64,000 bases of DNA from Hungatella hathewayi (GCA_025149285.1 CP102274.1:3312001-3376000); one strand, 5' to 3'. Shown: positions 16,198-26,422, counted from the first letter of the stretch. Translations and numbers: made by a program. The notes: generated by a model from the sequence alone, not told the origin.

Positions 16198-18852
16198 TTA
16201 CTGCCAGCGGTTCTTAAGTTTCGTCTGTAAACGGTACAATGTGTTTAGGGCGTCAATGGGCGTCATGTTTCCCAGCTCCAGTTCCCCCAGTTCCCGGACG
16301 ATATCATCATCCTTAACCGTGTCAAACAGGGACATCTGCTGTAAATCCACCTCATCCGGCCTGGGAACGGCGGCATGCTTCGGTGTACCCGCTCCTGCTT
16401 CCGCAATCTCCTTCGCCCTCGCCGTGATATCCGCATCGCTTAACTCCACCAGAAGCTCCTTCGCCCGTACAATTACGGAATCGGGAACGCCTGCAAGCTT
16501 TGCCACCTGAACGCCGTAGCTCTTGTCCGCTCCGCCCTTCACGATTTTTCTTAAAAATACGATATCATCTCCCTGCTCCTTTACGGCGATGCAGTAATTA
16601 TTGACACCGTTTATGGTTCCCTCGAGCTCCGTCAGCTCATGGTAATGGGTGGCAAACAGCGTCTTGGCTCCAAGAAGCTTCGGATTGCTGATGTGCTCCA
16701 CCACCGCCCAGGCGATGGACAGGCCGTCGAAGGTACTGGTTCCTCTGCCGATCTCATCGAGAACGATCAGGCTGTTCTTCGTCGCATTTCTCAAAATATT
16801 GGCAACCTCGGTCATCTCCACCATGAAGGTGCTCTGGCCGGATGCCAGATCATCGGAGGCGCCCACCCGGGTAAAGATTCTGTCACAGATACCGATATTG
16901 GCTTCATCTGCAGGTACGAAGCTGCCCAGCTGCGCCATCAGAACGATTAAGGCCGTCTGGCGCATGTATGTTGATTTTCCTGCCATGTTGGGGCCGGTGA
17001 TGATGGAAAGCCTGTTTTTCGTATTATCCAGATACGTATCGTTGGCAACAAACAGATCATCCCGCATCATTTTCTCCACCACCGGATGGCGGCCGTTCTT
17101 GATGTCAATCACGCCCTTTTCGTTGATGCGCGGCTTTACGTAGTTATTTTTTGTGGCCACTGCGGAAAGGGAGGTCATCACGTCGATGCCTGCGATCGCC
17201 CGGGCCGTCTGCTGAATTCGCAGAACCTCGGCGGCAATGGTGTCTCTCACCTCACAGAAGAGGCCGTATTCCAGCGTATAGAGCTTGTCCTCCGCCCCCA
17301 GGATCATATCCTCCAGTTCCTTCAGTTCATCCGTTGTATACCGCTCGGCATTAGCCAGCGTCTGCTTGCGGACAAAGTAGTCCGGAACCATCCCTTTAAA
17401 GGAATTCGTCACTTCGAAGTAATATCCAAACACCTTGTTGTATTTGACCTTCAGATTCTTGATTCCTGTTTTATCACGCTCTCTGGACTCCAGCTGTGCA
17501 AGCCACGTCTTTCCTTCCGTCTTCGCATGGCGCAGCTTGTCCGTCTCCTCGTGGTAGCCTTCTTTTATGATTCCCCCGTCTCTTAAGGAAACAGGCGGAT
17601 CATCCACGATGGCGCGGGAAACCAGATCATGAACATCTTCCAGCGGATCCAGCTCTTCCCAGAGCTCTTTTAACAGAGGAGTCGTGAACTCTCCCATAAG
17701 ATCTTTGATATACGGAAGCATCTCCAGGGAATTCTTAAAGGAGATTAAATCCCTGGGATTGGCTGTCTTATAGCTGATGCGGCCAATCAGACGTTCCAGG
17801 TCGTAGATGGGATTTAAGTATTCACATATTTCCTCCCTGGATATGTAGTTCATATTCAGCTCTTCGATGGCATTCTGGCGGGCGATGATATCGTCCTTAT
17901 GGATCAGCGGCTGTTCGATGTAAGTCCTTAAAAGTCTGGCTCCCATGGCCGTCTTCGTCTTATCCAGAACCCACAGAAGGGTTCCTCTCTTCTGCTTCTC
18001 CCGCATGGTCTCCAAAAGCTCCAGATTCCTTCTGGTAGAAGTATCGATAATCATAAACTCCCCGGTAGAATAGGGCGTGATGGTCGTAATATGGGACAGC
18101 GTGCTCTTCTGGGTCTCGTACATGTACTCCATGACGGCCCCCGCCGCAATCACTCCCGTATCGTAATCCTGCAGTCCCAGTCCATCGAGTGAGCCGACCT
18201 TAAAGTGTTCCTTTAAGATCTTCCTGCAGCCTTCATCCGAGAAGAAATGGCTGTCAAGGGCAGAGATGACTGTCTGATACCGGTTCTTGACCTCCTCGGT
18301 GTCCACACCGGATACGAAAAATGCATCGTTGCAGATAATTTCAGACGGGCAGAATTTGTTGATCTCATCCGCCAGTTCCCGTTCCGACGCCACTTCAGTC
18401 ACCAGGAAGTCGCCTGTACTGATGTCGGAAACGGCAATGCCGAACCGCTCGTCGATATAAACGATTCCCATCAAATAGTTGTTCTTCGTCTCATCCAGTG
18501 CCTGGGCGCTGGTGATGGTTCCGGGGGTGACGACACGGATAACCTCTCTTTTTACCAGTCCCTTGGCCTGTTTGGGGTCTTCCATCTGCTCCGCAATAGC
18601 TACCTTGTAGCCCTTCTGGACCAGCCTGTACAAATAGTTATCAAGCGCATGGTAGGGAACGCCGCACATGGGCGCCCGTTCCTCCAGGCCGCATTCTTTT
18701 CCTGTCAGAGTAATCTCCAGTTCCTTAGAGACGGTGAGCGCATCTTCAAAAAACATCTCATAAAAATCCCCCAGCCTGTAAAACAGGATACAGTCCGGGT
18801 ACTGCTTCTTGGTTTCCAAATAATGGACCATCATTGGTGACATTCCGGCCAC
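16198..18852 (-). CDS. mutS: DNA mismatch repair protein MutS
   Basis: An 884-residue mismatch-recognition ATPase. The N-terminal mismatch-binding region has PMMVHYLETKKQYPD and GDFYEMF, with the wedge Phe and Glu. The C-terminal ABC ATPase has Walker A GPNMAGKST and the Walker B region DEIGRGTSTFDG, followed by the signature TLFATHYHEL. I accept the GTG start at 18852 (AGAGGA 6 nt upstream), since the family usually begins with a few residues before the conserved PMM. It is about 37 nt downstream of miaB. Confidence 0.97.
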   Translation of the reverse strand: MAGMSPMMVHYLETKKQYPDCILFYRLGDFYEMFFEDALTVSKELEITLTGKECGLEERAPMCGVPYHALDNYLYRLVQKGYKVAIAEQMEDPKQAKGLVKREVIRVVTPGTITSAQALDETKNNYLMGIVYIDERFGIAVSDISTGDFLVTEVASERELADEINKFCPSEIICNDAFFVSGVDTEEVKNRYQTVISALDSHFFSDEGCRKILKEHFKVGSLDGLGLQDYDTGVIAAGAVMEYMYETQKSTLSHITTITPYSTGEFMIIDTSTRRNLELLETMREKQKRGTLLWVLDKTKTAMGARLLRTYIEQPLIHKDDIIARQNAIEELNMNYISREEICEYLNPIYDLERLIGRISYKTANPRDLISFKNSLEMLPYIKDLMGEFTTPLLKELWEELDPLEDVHDLVSRAIVDDPPVSLRDGGIIKEGYHEETDKLRHAKTEGKTWLAQLESRERDKTGIKNLKVKYNKVFGYYFEVTNSFKGMVPDYFVRKQTLANAERYTTDELKELEDMILGAEDKLYTLEYGLFCEVRDTIAAEVLRIQQTARAIAGIDVMTSLSAVATKNNYVKPRINEKGVIDIKNGRHPVVEKMMRDDLFVANDTYLDNTKNRLSIITGPNMAGKSTYMRQTALIVLMAQLGSFVPADEANIGICDRIFTRVGASDDLASGQSTFMVEMTEVANILRNATKNSLIVLDEIGRGTSTFDGLSIAWAVVEHISNPKLLGAKTLFATHYHELTELEGTINGVNNYCIAVKEQGDDIVFLRKIVKGGADKSYGVQVAKLAGVPDSVIVRAKELLVELSDADITARAKEIAEAGAGTPKHAAVPRPDEVDLQQMSLFDTVKDDDIVRELGELELGNMTPIDALNTLYRLQTKLKNRWQ

Positions 18853-18889
18853 GTTTTTTCCTCTTTTCTTCTGTCGTACTGTTCTGTTG

Positions 18890-20332
18890 CTATTTCATGG
18901 TTCCCATATAATAAAAGCCCTTCGACTCATCGAGGTACACATCCACGATCTTGCCGATCAGCGAACGGTCCCCCTTAAAATGGACGATGGTATTGTTGTC
19001 AAGCCGGCCCGTTACGAAGCCTTCCACATGATCATCCAGTTCCTCCACCAGTACACTCTTAACGGTGTGCACGTCGCGTCCGCATACCTCGGCCGAGACT
19101 GCCTGTACCTCTGAAAGGAGACGGTCAAACCGGTTCTTCACCACATCCTCCGGTATCTGATCTTCCATAGCGGCCGCTGGCGTACCCGTACGCCTGGAAT
19201 AAATAAACGTAAATGCACTGTCAAAACGAACTCTTCTCACCACGTCCATGGTCTCTGAGAAGTCCTCTTCCGTCTCTCCCGGGAATCCGACAATAATGTC
19301 CGTGGTTAAAGAGATATCAGGAACCGCGGCTCTGATCTTCTCCACCAGTTCCAGATACTGTTCCTTCGTGTATCTCCGGTTCATGGCCTTTAAGATCCTG
19401 CTGCTTCCGGACTGGAGCGGCAGATGGAGATGGTGGCAGATCTTATCAGAATTCTTCATCACTTCAATCAGTTCATCCGATAAGTCCTTCGGATGGGAGG
19501 TCATAAAACGGATGCGCCGAAGGCCGTCGATCGCCTCCACCTCCTGAAGCAGCTTTGCAAATGTCATTGGCTCTTCCAGATTCTTTCCGTAGGAATTCAC
19601 ATTCTGGCCCAGAAGCATCACCTCCACCACGCCGTCTGCGACGAGACGCCTGATCTCTCCCACGATATCCTGGGGATTCCTGCTTCTCTCACGGCCGCGC
19701 ACGTAAGGAACGATACAGTAGCTGCAGAAATTATTGCAGCCAAACATAATATTAACGCCGGACTTGAACGGATACTTCCGGTCCGTGGGAAGTTCTTCCA
19801 CAATCCGGTCGGTTTCTTTCCAGATGTCAACTACCATCTTCTTCTCATCCATGCGTTCAGAAATCAGTTCTGCCAGTTTAAAAATATTATGAGTCCCGAA
19901 TATGATGTCGACAAAGCGATAGCTCTTCTTTATCTTTTCCACCACGGTTTCCTCCTGCATCATACAGCCGCAGAGAGCGATCATCATAGCCGGATTTTTC
20001 TGTTTTATACGGTTTAAGTATCCGAGTCTGCCGTACACACGCTGGTTGGCGTTGTCTCTGACCGTACACGTATTATAGAGGACGAAATCCGCCTCCTCCG
20101 TATCCGTCTCCGTAAAGCCGGAGGCCTCTAAAATTCCGGTCAGTTTTTCCGAATCCCTGGCGTTCATCTGGCAGCCGAAGGTCTCGATGTGAAAGGTTCC
20201 GCGATACGTCCCGTTTTTCTTCCTCTCACCGATCATCTGCCGGCAGCGCTCCATAAAAAACTGCTGTCTGCCCGGTTCCTCTGCCGGTGCCGCTTTTAAA
20301 GCTTCTTCATGCGTCATATGTAAATGATCCAT
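18890..20332 (-). CDS. miaB: tRNA-2-methylthio-N6-dimethylallyladenosine synthase
   Basis: A 480-residue radical-SAM methylthiotransferase acting on i6A37 of tRNA. The N-terminal UPF0004 domain begins at FHIETFGCQMNARDSEK and also contains NTCTVRDNA and LCGCMMQE (second-cluster cysteines). The radical-SAM motif is CNNFCSYC (CxxxCxxC). A C-terminal TRAM domain spans about 410-475. The first about 40 residues are a family-typical extension. GGAGG is 10 nt before the ATG and a strong promoter precedes it, so it heads the operon with mutS, mutL, miaA and the PLP lyase. Confidence 0.96.
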   Translation of the reverse strand: MDHLHMTHEEALKAAPAEEPGRQQFFMERCRQMIGERKKNGTYRGTFHIETFGCQMNARDSEKLTGILEASGFTETDTEEADFVLYNTCTVRDNANQRVYGRLGYLNRIKQKNPAMMIALCGCMMQEETVVEKIKKSYRFVDIIFGTHNIFKLAELISERMDEKKMVVDIWKETDRIVEELPTDRKYPFKSGVNIMFGCNNFCSYCIVPYVRGRERSRNPQDIVGEIRRLVADGVVEVMLLGQNVNSYGKNLEEPMTFAKLLQEVEAIDGLRRIRFMTSHPKDLSDELIEVMKNSDKICHHLHLPLQSGSSRILKAMNRRYTKEQYLELVEKIRAAVPDISLTTDIIVGFPGETEEDFSETMDVVRRVRFDSAFTFIYSRRTGTPAAAMEDQIPEDVVKNRFDRLLSEVQAVSAEVCGRDVHTVKSVLVEELDDHVEGFVTGRLDNNTIVHFKGDRSLIGKIVDVYLDESKGFYYMGTMK

Positions 20333-20399
20333 TCAATGATTTCCTCCATTTATCTCACTCCACATTCCGTTCCTCAAAAAGCCCGGAATGACTTTGAAT

Positions 20400-20427
20400 A
20401 TTATAGCATAAATCAATTCTATTGCAA
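20400..20427 (-). promoter_or_regulatory. sigma-A promoter of the miaB-mutSL-miaA operon
   Basis: Minus strand: TTGCAA (20422-20427), a 16-nt spacer, then a perfect TATAAT (20400-20405). TG at position -15 gives an extended -10 (TATGCTATAAT), as in the rpsU promoter. The start would be near 20393, leaving a 5' leader of about 60 nt. Confidence 0.8.
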
Positions 20428-20456
20428 ACACAAAAAATGCCGCGGCTGTCCATCTG

Positions 20457-20494
20457 AAAAAAAGAATCAAGTCCGCCCTGTAAACAAGGCGGAC
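20457..20494 (-). terminator. Rho-independent terminator after proA
   Basis: A 7-bp G+C-rich stem (GTCCGCC, 20471-20477, with GGCGGAC, 20488-20494) and a 10-nt loop, followed on the minus strand by TTGATT and a run of seven T. It ends the proB-DUF896-5FCL-proA transcript and insulates it from the miaB promoter. Confidence 0.85.
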
Positions 20495-20565
20495 TCAGAT
20501 ACGCAAACAGCTTCCTGTGCAGCGAAACGGGGCCGAAGGCCGTAATGCACCGCTGCCGTCCTTAG

Positions 20566-21819
20566 TTACAGAGCCGGCGGCCTGCATTGTCCGTTTCCAT
20601 AGATAATGTACTTCGTCGTGGTAAGCTCCTTAAGCCCCATAGGGCCTCTCGCATGAAGCTTCTGAGTGCTGATGCCGATCTCCGCGCCAAACCCGAATTC
20701 GAACCCGTCGGTAAATCTGGTGGAAGCGTTGACATAGACAGCGGCCGCATCGATCTCATTTAAGAACCTCTGGGAATTCCCGTAATCCGATGTGATGATG
20801 GCCTCGGAATGCTTCGTATTATAACGGTTGATATGGGCGATGGCCTCGTCTATGGAATCTACCACCTTCAAAGACAGAATATAGTCTAAATACTCCGTCC
20901 CCCAATCCTCTTCCGACGCCGGAACAAACTGGGGCACGATCCGGCAGGCCTCTTCATCCGCCCGCACCTCGACCTGTTTTTTATCGAGCCTGGCTTTTAA
21001 AAGCGGCAGAAATTCTTCTGCGATCTTTTTGTGTATCACCAGTGATTCGCAGGCGTTGCAGACGCCGATCCTCTGAGTCTTGGCGTTGAATATGATATCG
21101 AGAGCCATCTTGAAATCCGCAGTCTCATCCACGAAGATATGGCAGTTGCCGGTCCCCGTCTCGATGACGGGCACTGTACTGTTCTCCACCACCGAACGAA
21201 TCAGTCCGGCTCCGCCTCGCGGAATCAGCACATCCACGTAGTCGTGCAGACGCATGAATTCCTTCGTCACCTCCCGGTCGGTGTCTGTGATCAGCTGAAC
21301 ACAGTCTTCCGGAAGGCCGGCGTTTTTAAGGCCGGCGCGGAGGCATCTGACAATGGCCTTATTGGACTCCAGCGCATCGCTTCCGCCCTTTAAGATCACG
21401 CTGTTGCCGGATTTAAAGCAGAGTCCGAAGGCATCCGCAGTCACATTGGGCCTGGCTTCATAGATGATGCCGACCACTCCCATGGGAACGCGTTTCTGTC
21501 CAATGGTAAGACCGTTTGGCCGGACCTTCATGGAGATCACCTCGCCTACCGGATCATCCAAACCGGCCACACTGATGAGTCCGTCGGCCATGGCCTCGAT
21601 CCTGGAGGGCGTCAGTTCCAGGCGGTCGATCATACCGGCGCTCATGCCGTTTATCGTCGCCTTAATCACATCGTCCTGATTGGCGGTCAGAATATCTTCC
21701 TCGCCTTCCAGCAAAGCAGCGGCAGCAGCCCTCAGCCCCTCGTTTTTCTTATCGGAATCGAGAATTCCAAGAACCCCCGCCGTCTCCTTCGCTCTTTTTC
21801 CTGTCTCAATAAGTGTCAT
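20566..21819 (-). CDS. proA: Gamma-glutamyl phosphate reductase
   Basis: ProA reduces glutamyl-5-phosphate with NADPH to glutamate semialdehyde, the second step of proline synthesis. The 417-residue length is standard. The catalytic cysteine lies in [14 protein letters not shown] (near 253), and the cofactor region includes [12 protein letters not shown] and [15 protein letters not shown] lies upstream of the ATG. It is the last gene of the operon led by proB, separated from it by DUF896 and 5-FCL, and is followed by a terminator. Confidence 0.97.
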   Translation of the reverse strand: MTLIETGKRAKETAGVLGILDSDKKNEGLRAAAAALLEGEEDILTANQDDVIKATINGMSAGMIDRLELTPSRIEAMADGLISVAGLDDPVGEVISMKVRPNGLTIGQKRVPMGVVGIIYEARPNVTADAFGLCFKSGNSVILKGGSDALESNKAIVRCLRAGLKNAGLPEDCVQLITDTDREVTKEFMRLHDYVDVLIPRGGAGLIRSVVENSTVPVIETGTGNCHIFVDETADFKMALDIIFNAKTQRIGVCNACESLVIHKKIAEEFLPLLKARLDKKQVEVRADEEACRIVPQFVPASEEDWGTEYLDYILSLKVVDSIDEAIAHINRYNTKHSEAIITSDYGNSQRFLNEIDAAAVYVNASTRFTDGFEFGFGAEIGISTQKLHARGPMGLKELTTTKYIIYGNGQCRPPAL

Positions 21820-21853
21820 ATCGCGTTCCTCCCTGTTATCAAAATGAATGGTT

Positions 21854-22408
21854 TCAGCCGGGATCGTATGGAGTGATTACCAGATCCATCCCCTTATCGT
21901 GAGATTCTGCCGGCAGAGAATCGAAAAGCTGGAACGGATAGGCGATACCAAATCTGGGATGATCCGGTTCTTCCTCGAAGAAACGGTCGTAATATCCGCC
22001 GCCGTAGCCGACCCGGTGTCCTTCCCTGTCAAATGCGATTCCCGGCACAATAACCGGCGCGAATTCGTCACGGATGCGCAGGCAGTTTAATTTAGGCTCC
22101 ATAATCCCCATGACGCCGCTTTCCAGATCCCGCTTCCCCTGGATCGCATAAAATACCAGTCTTTTTCCTTCCACCTTCGGCACCGCCACGTATTTTCCCA
22201 TTTCCAGCAGGCTCGTGATCAGTTTTTCGGTTCCTGCCTCGTGACGAAAGGACACGTAACAGTAGACACAGAACGCCTGCCGTATGGTCCGGAGGCTTAA
22301 AATCTTTTTGCAGATGGCATCATTCCATTCCAGCTCCTGCTTCTGTGTGAGAGCCAGACGGTTCTCCTTTACCCACTCCCTGACTTCACTCTTGCCCGAC
22401 ATTTCCAT
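21854..22408 (-). CDS. 5-formyltetrahydrofolate cyclo-ligase
   Basis: This enzyme converts 5-formyl-THF to 5,10-methenyl-THF using ATP. The 184-residue protein has a basic N-terminal region, the AVPKVEG segment (about 94-100), and the diagnostic C-terminal [12 protein letters not shown] (about 134-145). The start at 22408 (or ATG at 22402) overlaps the end of the DUF896 gene by about 23 nt, so the two are translationally coupled. The family is also called MTHFS, YgfA or FthC. Confidence 0.93.
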   Translation of the reverse strand: MEMSGKSEVREWVKENRLALTQKQELEWNDAICKKILSLRTIRQAFCVYCYVSFRHEAGTEKLITSLLEMGKYVAVPKVEGKRLVFYAIQGKRDLESGVMGIMEPKLNCLRIRDEFAPVIVPGIAFDREGHRVGYGGGYYDRFFEEEPDHPRFGIAYPFQLFDSLPAESHDKGMDLVITPYDPG

Positions 22409-22607
22409 GCTTTTTCCCCAGATCCGTTATAGTTCCGTCCTCTTCCTGAATCGAAATACTGTTTAGATTTCCTCTTAAACTCATGCGGATTGCCTCGATG
22501 TATTCCTTTCGCAGGGCGGCCTGTTCTGCCTTCTCCTCCTCTGAAAGTCCCACAGCCTGAGCCTTATGGTAGAGTGTGTTGATTCTGTCTATTTTTTCCT
22601 GCTGCAT
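22386..22607 (-). CDS. DUF896 (YnzC-like) small protein
   Basis: A 73-residue soluble, highly charged helical protein. The pattern IDRINTLYHKAQAVGLSEEEKAEQAALRKEYIEAIR (a helix-turn-helix-like coil around GLSEEE) is the hallmark of DUF896, which includes B. subtilis YnzC, an SOS-associated small protein of unknown function. AGGAGG is 7 nt before the ATG. It sits between proB and the 5-FCL gene, with a tight gap and an overlap. Confidence 0.85.
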   Translation of the reverse strand: MQQEKIDRINTLYHKAQAVGLSEEEKAEQAALRKEYIEAIRMSLRGNLNSISIQEEDGTITDLGKKHGNVGQE

Positions 22608-22618
22608 GGATAATCCTC

Positions 22619-23482
22619 CTAATATTCGTTATTTATGTAGTGCATCAGATCGAAATCAAAGTTGGGATGGGCCAGGAAAAGCGTGCCCTTATCAGCTCCC
22701 GTCATGATCTGGGATACCACTTCCACATCATCCCCGTTAGCGATGACCATGTCGGAGCCGCTGTCCGTGGCAATCCGGGCCGCCGCCAGCTTCGCCGCCA
22801 TCCCTCCGGTCCCTACATCGCTGCCGGAGGTGGCCTTTCCCATATCCATGAGCTCCGGCGTAATCTCATCCACCTGGCGGATAAACTGCGCCTTCGGATT
22901 CTGTCTCGGGTCATCGGAGTAAAGGCCGTCGATATCCGACAGCAGAATGAGTAAATCCGCGCCGATCAGAGCCGCTACGATGGCGGACAGCCTGTCGTTA
23001 TCCCCGAAATTATCGACGTAAGGGATCTCTGAGGTAGAAACCGTGTCGTTCTCATTCACAATCGGTATGGTTCCCAGCTTCAAGAGCTCATCAAACGTAT
23101 TCTGCGCGTTATAGCGGGAGCTGTCGTTGATCATGGTATCCTTTGTCAGCAGAACCTGCGCCGCCACCTGGTTGTACTCCGCAAACAGCTTCTGGTACAC
23201 CATCATCAGGCGCGCCTGGCCTACCGCCGCAAACGCCTGCTTCTCGGAGATGGTAACCGGTCTTGTGTGGTGGCCGAGCGCCTGGCGTCCCACCGCGATT
23301 GCCCCGGATGAAACCAGGACCACGGATTTCCCTTCCCCTTTCAAATCACTGATGACGCGCACCAGCTTCTCGATCTTCATCAGGTTCAAGTCTCCCGTAT
23401 ACGTATGGGTCAGGGAAGACGAACCGATCTTTATGACTATCCTCTGTTTATCCTTCAGCTTTTCCCGCACTTCGGTTTTCAT
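22619..23482 (-). CDS. proB: Glutamate 5-kinase (short form without PUA domain)
   Basis: ProB phosphorylates glutamate, the first and feedback-controlled step of proline synthesis. The protein of about 287 residues has the amino-acid-kinase signatures VIKIGSSSLTH near the N-terminus, VSSGAIAVG (near 56), ENDTVSTSEI and SDVGTGGMAAKLAAA. It ends after the kinase domain and lacks the C-terminal PUA domain of the E. coli enzyme, a common short form. I chose the ATG at 23482 (GGAG 5 nt upstream) over the longer frame from 23497. A sigma-A promoter precedes it. Confidence 0.95.
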   Translation of the reverse strand: MKTEVREKLKDKQRIVIKIGSSSLTHTYTGDLNLMKIEKLVRVISDLKGEGKSVVLVSSGAIAVGRQALGHHTRPVTISEKQAFAAVGQARLMMVYQKLFAEYNQVAAQVLLTKDTMINDSSRYNAQNTFDELLKLGTIPIVNENDTVSTSEIPYVDNFGDNDRLSAIVAALIGADLLILLSDIDGLYSDDPRQNPKAQFIRQVDEITPELMDMGKATSGSDVGTGGMAAKLAAARIATDSGSDMVIANGDDVEVVSQIMTGADKGTLFLAHPNFDFDLMHYINNEY

Positions 23483-23521
23483 GGTGTCTCCAATCATGTT
23501 CGTTCAGTCTTTTTGTCTCAT

Positions 23522-23550
23522 ATCTTACAACATTTTTTTCCATTCGTCAA
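23522..23550 (-). promoter_or_regulatory. sigma-A promoter of the proB operon
   Basis: Minus strand: TTGACG (23545-23550), 17-nt spacer, TAAGAT (23522-23527). The first 11 nt, TTGACGAATGG, are the same as in the rpsU promoter. Confidence 0.75.
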
Positions 23551-23600
23551 TGAAACGGCGCTGATGCCGTGCAGAACGTCCGGCTGAACAGCTGCTTTCC

Positions 23601-25205
23601 TCATGCCATACCGTGATGGGGCGCATAACGCGATACAACCGCCTCCGCCGTCTTAATCCCATCCATGGCAGCCGATGTGATTCCGCCTGCATAGCCCGCA
23701 CCTTCTCCGCAGGGATAGAGGCCTTTTACGCTGCTCTCAAACCGCTCGTCTCTCGGTATGCGTACCGGCGACGAGGTCCTGCTCTCCACGCCGGCCAGAA
23801 TGGCGTCGCCTCTGGAAAAGCCGGCGATCCGCCCGTTAAACGCCTCTACTCCTTCGATCAGAGATTCCGACAGCGTATCCGGGAAAAATTCCCGCAGGTT
23901 CGCCATGGCATACTTACCTTCAAACGCCGGCGTCACCTCTCCAAAGGCTGTGGTTATCCTTTTCTTCTTAAAATCACCGTATAACTGCACCGGGATTTTC
24001 CCCCCGCCGCACCGATAGGCAGCTTCCTCCAGACGGCGCTGGTAAGCGATGCCCGCAAGGGGGCTGTCCTCCGGAAAATCCTGGGGTGTGACGGTGACAA
24101 TGAGTGCGCTGTTTGCATTCACGCCATCCCGCGCATGGTAGCTCATCCCGTTGACGGCCAGACGGCCGGGCTCCGAGGATGCATCGACAACGTAACCGCC
24201 CGGACACATACAGAAGGAGTATACGCCTCTTCCGTTGGCACACTGATGGGTTACCTTATAATCGGCCGCTCCCAGGGCTTCAATCTCCGCGGCACCATAC
24301 TGTGCAATATTGATGTCTCTCTGGGGATGCTGAATACGCAGACCCACGGCAAACGCTTTCTTCTCCATGGGCACGCTTCTCTCCAGCAGCTTCTCAAAGG
24401 TATCCCTCGCACTGTGCCCCACCGCCAGTACGGTGACCTCCGTCTCAATTTTATCCGTCCCGTTTACGGTGATGGCTTTTAACTTCCCGCCCTCAATGCA
24501 AAAATCGGTCACACAGCTTTGGAAGGAAAAGGTTCCTCCCAGCCGGATAATCTCCTCCCTCATGTTCTTCACAATCACACTGAGCACATCCGTTCCGATA
24601 TGGGGCTTATTCTTATAAAGAATGGAAGGATCCGCTCCGAACTCCACAAATACCTCCAGCACCTTTCTGTTTCGCAGCATCGGGTCTTTCACCAGCGTGT
24701 TTAACTTTCCATCGGAAAAAGTTCCCGCGCCGCCCTCACCGAACTGCACGTTGGAGCTGCCGTTTAACTCTCCTCCCTGCCAGAACCGCAGTACTGACCG
24801 TTTTCTTTCATCTACCCTCTCCCCGCGCTCGAAAATAAGGGGAGCATACCCAGCTCTCGCCAGCATAAGCGCGCAGAAAAGGCCGGCCGGCCCGCTTCCT
24901 ATGATGACGGGACGGTGTTTTAAAGGTTCCGTTCCCGGCTTCGGAAACTGGTATTCCTTCTTTTCTGCTTTCGCAATGTTCGGACTGTTCAGTCTATGTA
25001 ATACCTTGTCCTCCCTGGCAGTTTCGACATCAACGGTATAGATAAACAGCACTTCGCTGCTCTTTTTTCTTGCATCGACAGACTGCTTTATAACCGTTAT
25101 ACGGCGAATATCCGCCGGCTGAAGCTTCAGCATCTTTGCCGCCTTCTTCTTTAAATCTTCCTCACTGTGGTTTACAGACAGTTTCAACTGGCTGATTCTT
25201 ATCAT
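23601..25205 (-). CDS. FAD-dependent dehydrogenase-like flavoprotein (COG2509 type)
   Basis: About 534 residues. The first about 80 form a small alpha/beta domain (ISQLKLSVNHSEEDL, KKAAKMLKL). A Rossmann dinucleotide site follows (VIIGSGPAGLFCALMLARAGY) and then FERGERVDERKRSV. Motifs QFGEGGAGTFSDGKLNT and GEGAGYAGGI near the end are typical of the uncharacterised NAD(P)/FAD-dependent oxidoreductases of this group. The start at 25205 overlaps the stop of the upstream flavoprotein gene in an ATGA, better supported than the longer frame from 25259. The substrate is unknown. Confidence 0.88.
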   Translation of the reverse strand: MIRISQLKLSVNHSEEDLKKKAAKMLKLQPADIRRITVIKQSVDARKKSSEVLFIYTVDVETAREDKVLHRLNSPNIAKAEKKEYQFPKPGTEPLKHRPVIIGSGPAGLFCALMLARAGYAPLIFERGERVDERKRSVLRFWQGGELNGSSNVQFGEGGAGTFSDGKLNTLVKDPMLRNRKVLEVFVEFGADPSILYKNKPHIGTDVLSVIVKNMREEIIRLGGTFSFQSCVTDFCIEGGKLKAITVNGTDKIETEVTVLAVGHSARDTFEKLLERSVPMEKKAFAVGLRIQHPQRDINIAQYGAAEIEALGAADYKVTHQCANGRGVYSFCMCPGGYVVDASSEPGRLAVNGMSYHARDGVNANSALIVTVTPQDFPEDSPLAGIAYQRRLEEAAYRCGGGKIPVQLYGDFKKKRITTAFGEVTPAFEGKYAMANLREFFPDTLSESLIEGVEAFNGRIAGFSRGDAILAGVESRTSSPVRIPRDERFESSVKGLYPCGEGAGYAGGITSAAMDGIKTAEAVVSRYAPHHGMA

Positions 25206-26422
25206 ATAGGACCTCTTCCTGCGTTCCTGCCCGCCAGAATTCCTGATGACCACGCCCACTGCAGATTATAACCGCCGCAGATTCCGTCCACATCCAGGAT
25301 TTCTCCCGCCAGAAACAGCTGACTGACTAATTTTGATTCCATTGTACAGGGATTTATCTCTCTCGTATCGACGCCACCGCAGCAGATCTGCGCCTGATCG
25401 AACGAATTCACCCCTGTCACCGTAGTTTCCAGAGCCTTAATCCGGTCCGTAAGAACACGGAGCTGTTTTTCCGTGATCTCCGAAGTCCGGCGGCCCGCCG
25501 GTATTCCGGATTTCTTAAGAAGCACCTGGTGCAGTTTCTTATTAAGGACGCCGTTTAAGAATTCTTCCCCCGGCCGGTATCCCAGCCTTCTGACCCGTTC
25601 TGTCAGGAAATGGAAAAGCTCCTGTTTATCCATAACCGGCATCAGATCGAGACGGACCGTCACCTTTTTTCCCTCGTTTAAAGCGCGTGATGCAAACCGG
25701 CTGACCTGAAAGACGGGGATGCCGGAAATGCCGTAATCCGTAAACTGCAGTTCCCCCCGGTCTGACGCGGTCTTGTGTCCGTCGCAAAACAGCGTCACAA
25801 AAGCATCTGTCCTTACGCCTGCAAACTGCTTATACCACGTCTCGCGGCATTTTAACTGCACAAGCGCCGGAAGCGGCTCAATCACACGGTGCCCCAGACT
25901 TCCGGCCAGTTTATAACCGCTGCCATCGGATCCTGTTCCGGGCGCTGCCTTAGAACCGGCCGCAAGTATGACTGCATCCGCTTTCATGACCCCCTGGGTC
26001 GTGCGCAGTTCCAGCTTCTTTGATATGCCCGACACCTCGCATTCACAGAGCACCGGAATTTTCAGACGTTCCAGTTCGAAACGGAGCGCATCCAATACGG
26101 AGGATGCCTGCCCGGTGGCAGGATAAACGTATCCGTTCCGGTCTGTCAGCACCAGCCCCAGATCCTCAAAAAATGAGACGGTCTCTTTTACCGGTACTGC
26201 TTCAATCACCTTCCATGCAAATCCGGGATGTTCTCCCCGAAAGGCATCTTTTCTCATATCCAGATTTGTCAGGTTGCATTTTCCATTCCCGGTAGACAGA
26301 ATCTTCTTTCCGGGTCTCTTCGTATGTTCCAGGATCACAACGCGGGCGCCCTCCCTGGCAGCTGCAATCGCAGCCGTCATACCGGAAGCGCCTCCGCCTA
26401 TGATCATCACGTTTCTCTTCAT
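25202..26422 (-). CDS. HI0933/BaiN-like FAD-binding flavoprotein
   Basis: A 406-residue flavoprotein. It opens with the FAD-binding site IIGGGASGMTAAIAAAREG (about 7-25), followed by the family signature KKILSTGNGKCNLTN (about 39-53). The C-terminal FLAGEILDVDGICGGYNLQWAWSSG is diagnostic for the HI0933/YtfP/BaiN family, often annotated 'aminoacetone oxidase family FAD-binding enzyme'. BaiN has been proposed in bile-acid dehydroxylation, but most members are housekeeping flavoproteins of unknown substrate. It is the first gene of a two-gene unit with the COG2509-type flavoprotein. Confidence 0.9.
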   Translation of the reverse strand: MKRNVMIIGGGASGMTAAIAAAREGARVVILEHTKRPGKKILSTGNGKCNLTNLDMRKDAFRGEHPGFAWKVIEAVPVKETVSFFEDLGLVLTDRNGYVYPATGQASSVLDALRFELERLKIPVLCECEVSGISKKLELRTTQGVMKADAVILAAGSKAAPGTGSDGSGYKLAGSLGHRVIEPLPALVQLKCRETWYKQFAGVRTDAFVTLFCDGHKTASDRGELQFTDYGISGIPVFQVSRFASRALNEGKKVTVRLDLMPVMDKQELFHFLTERVRRLGYRPGEEFLNGVLNKKLHQVLLKKSGIPAGRRTSEITEKQLRVLTDRIKALETTVTGVNSFDQAQICCGGVDTREINPCTMESKLVSQLFLAGEILDVDGICGGYNLQWAWSSGILAGRNAGRGPI

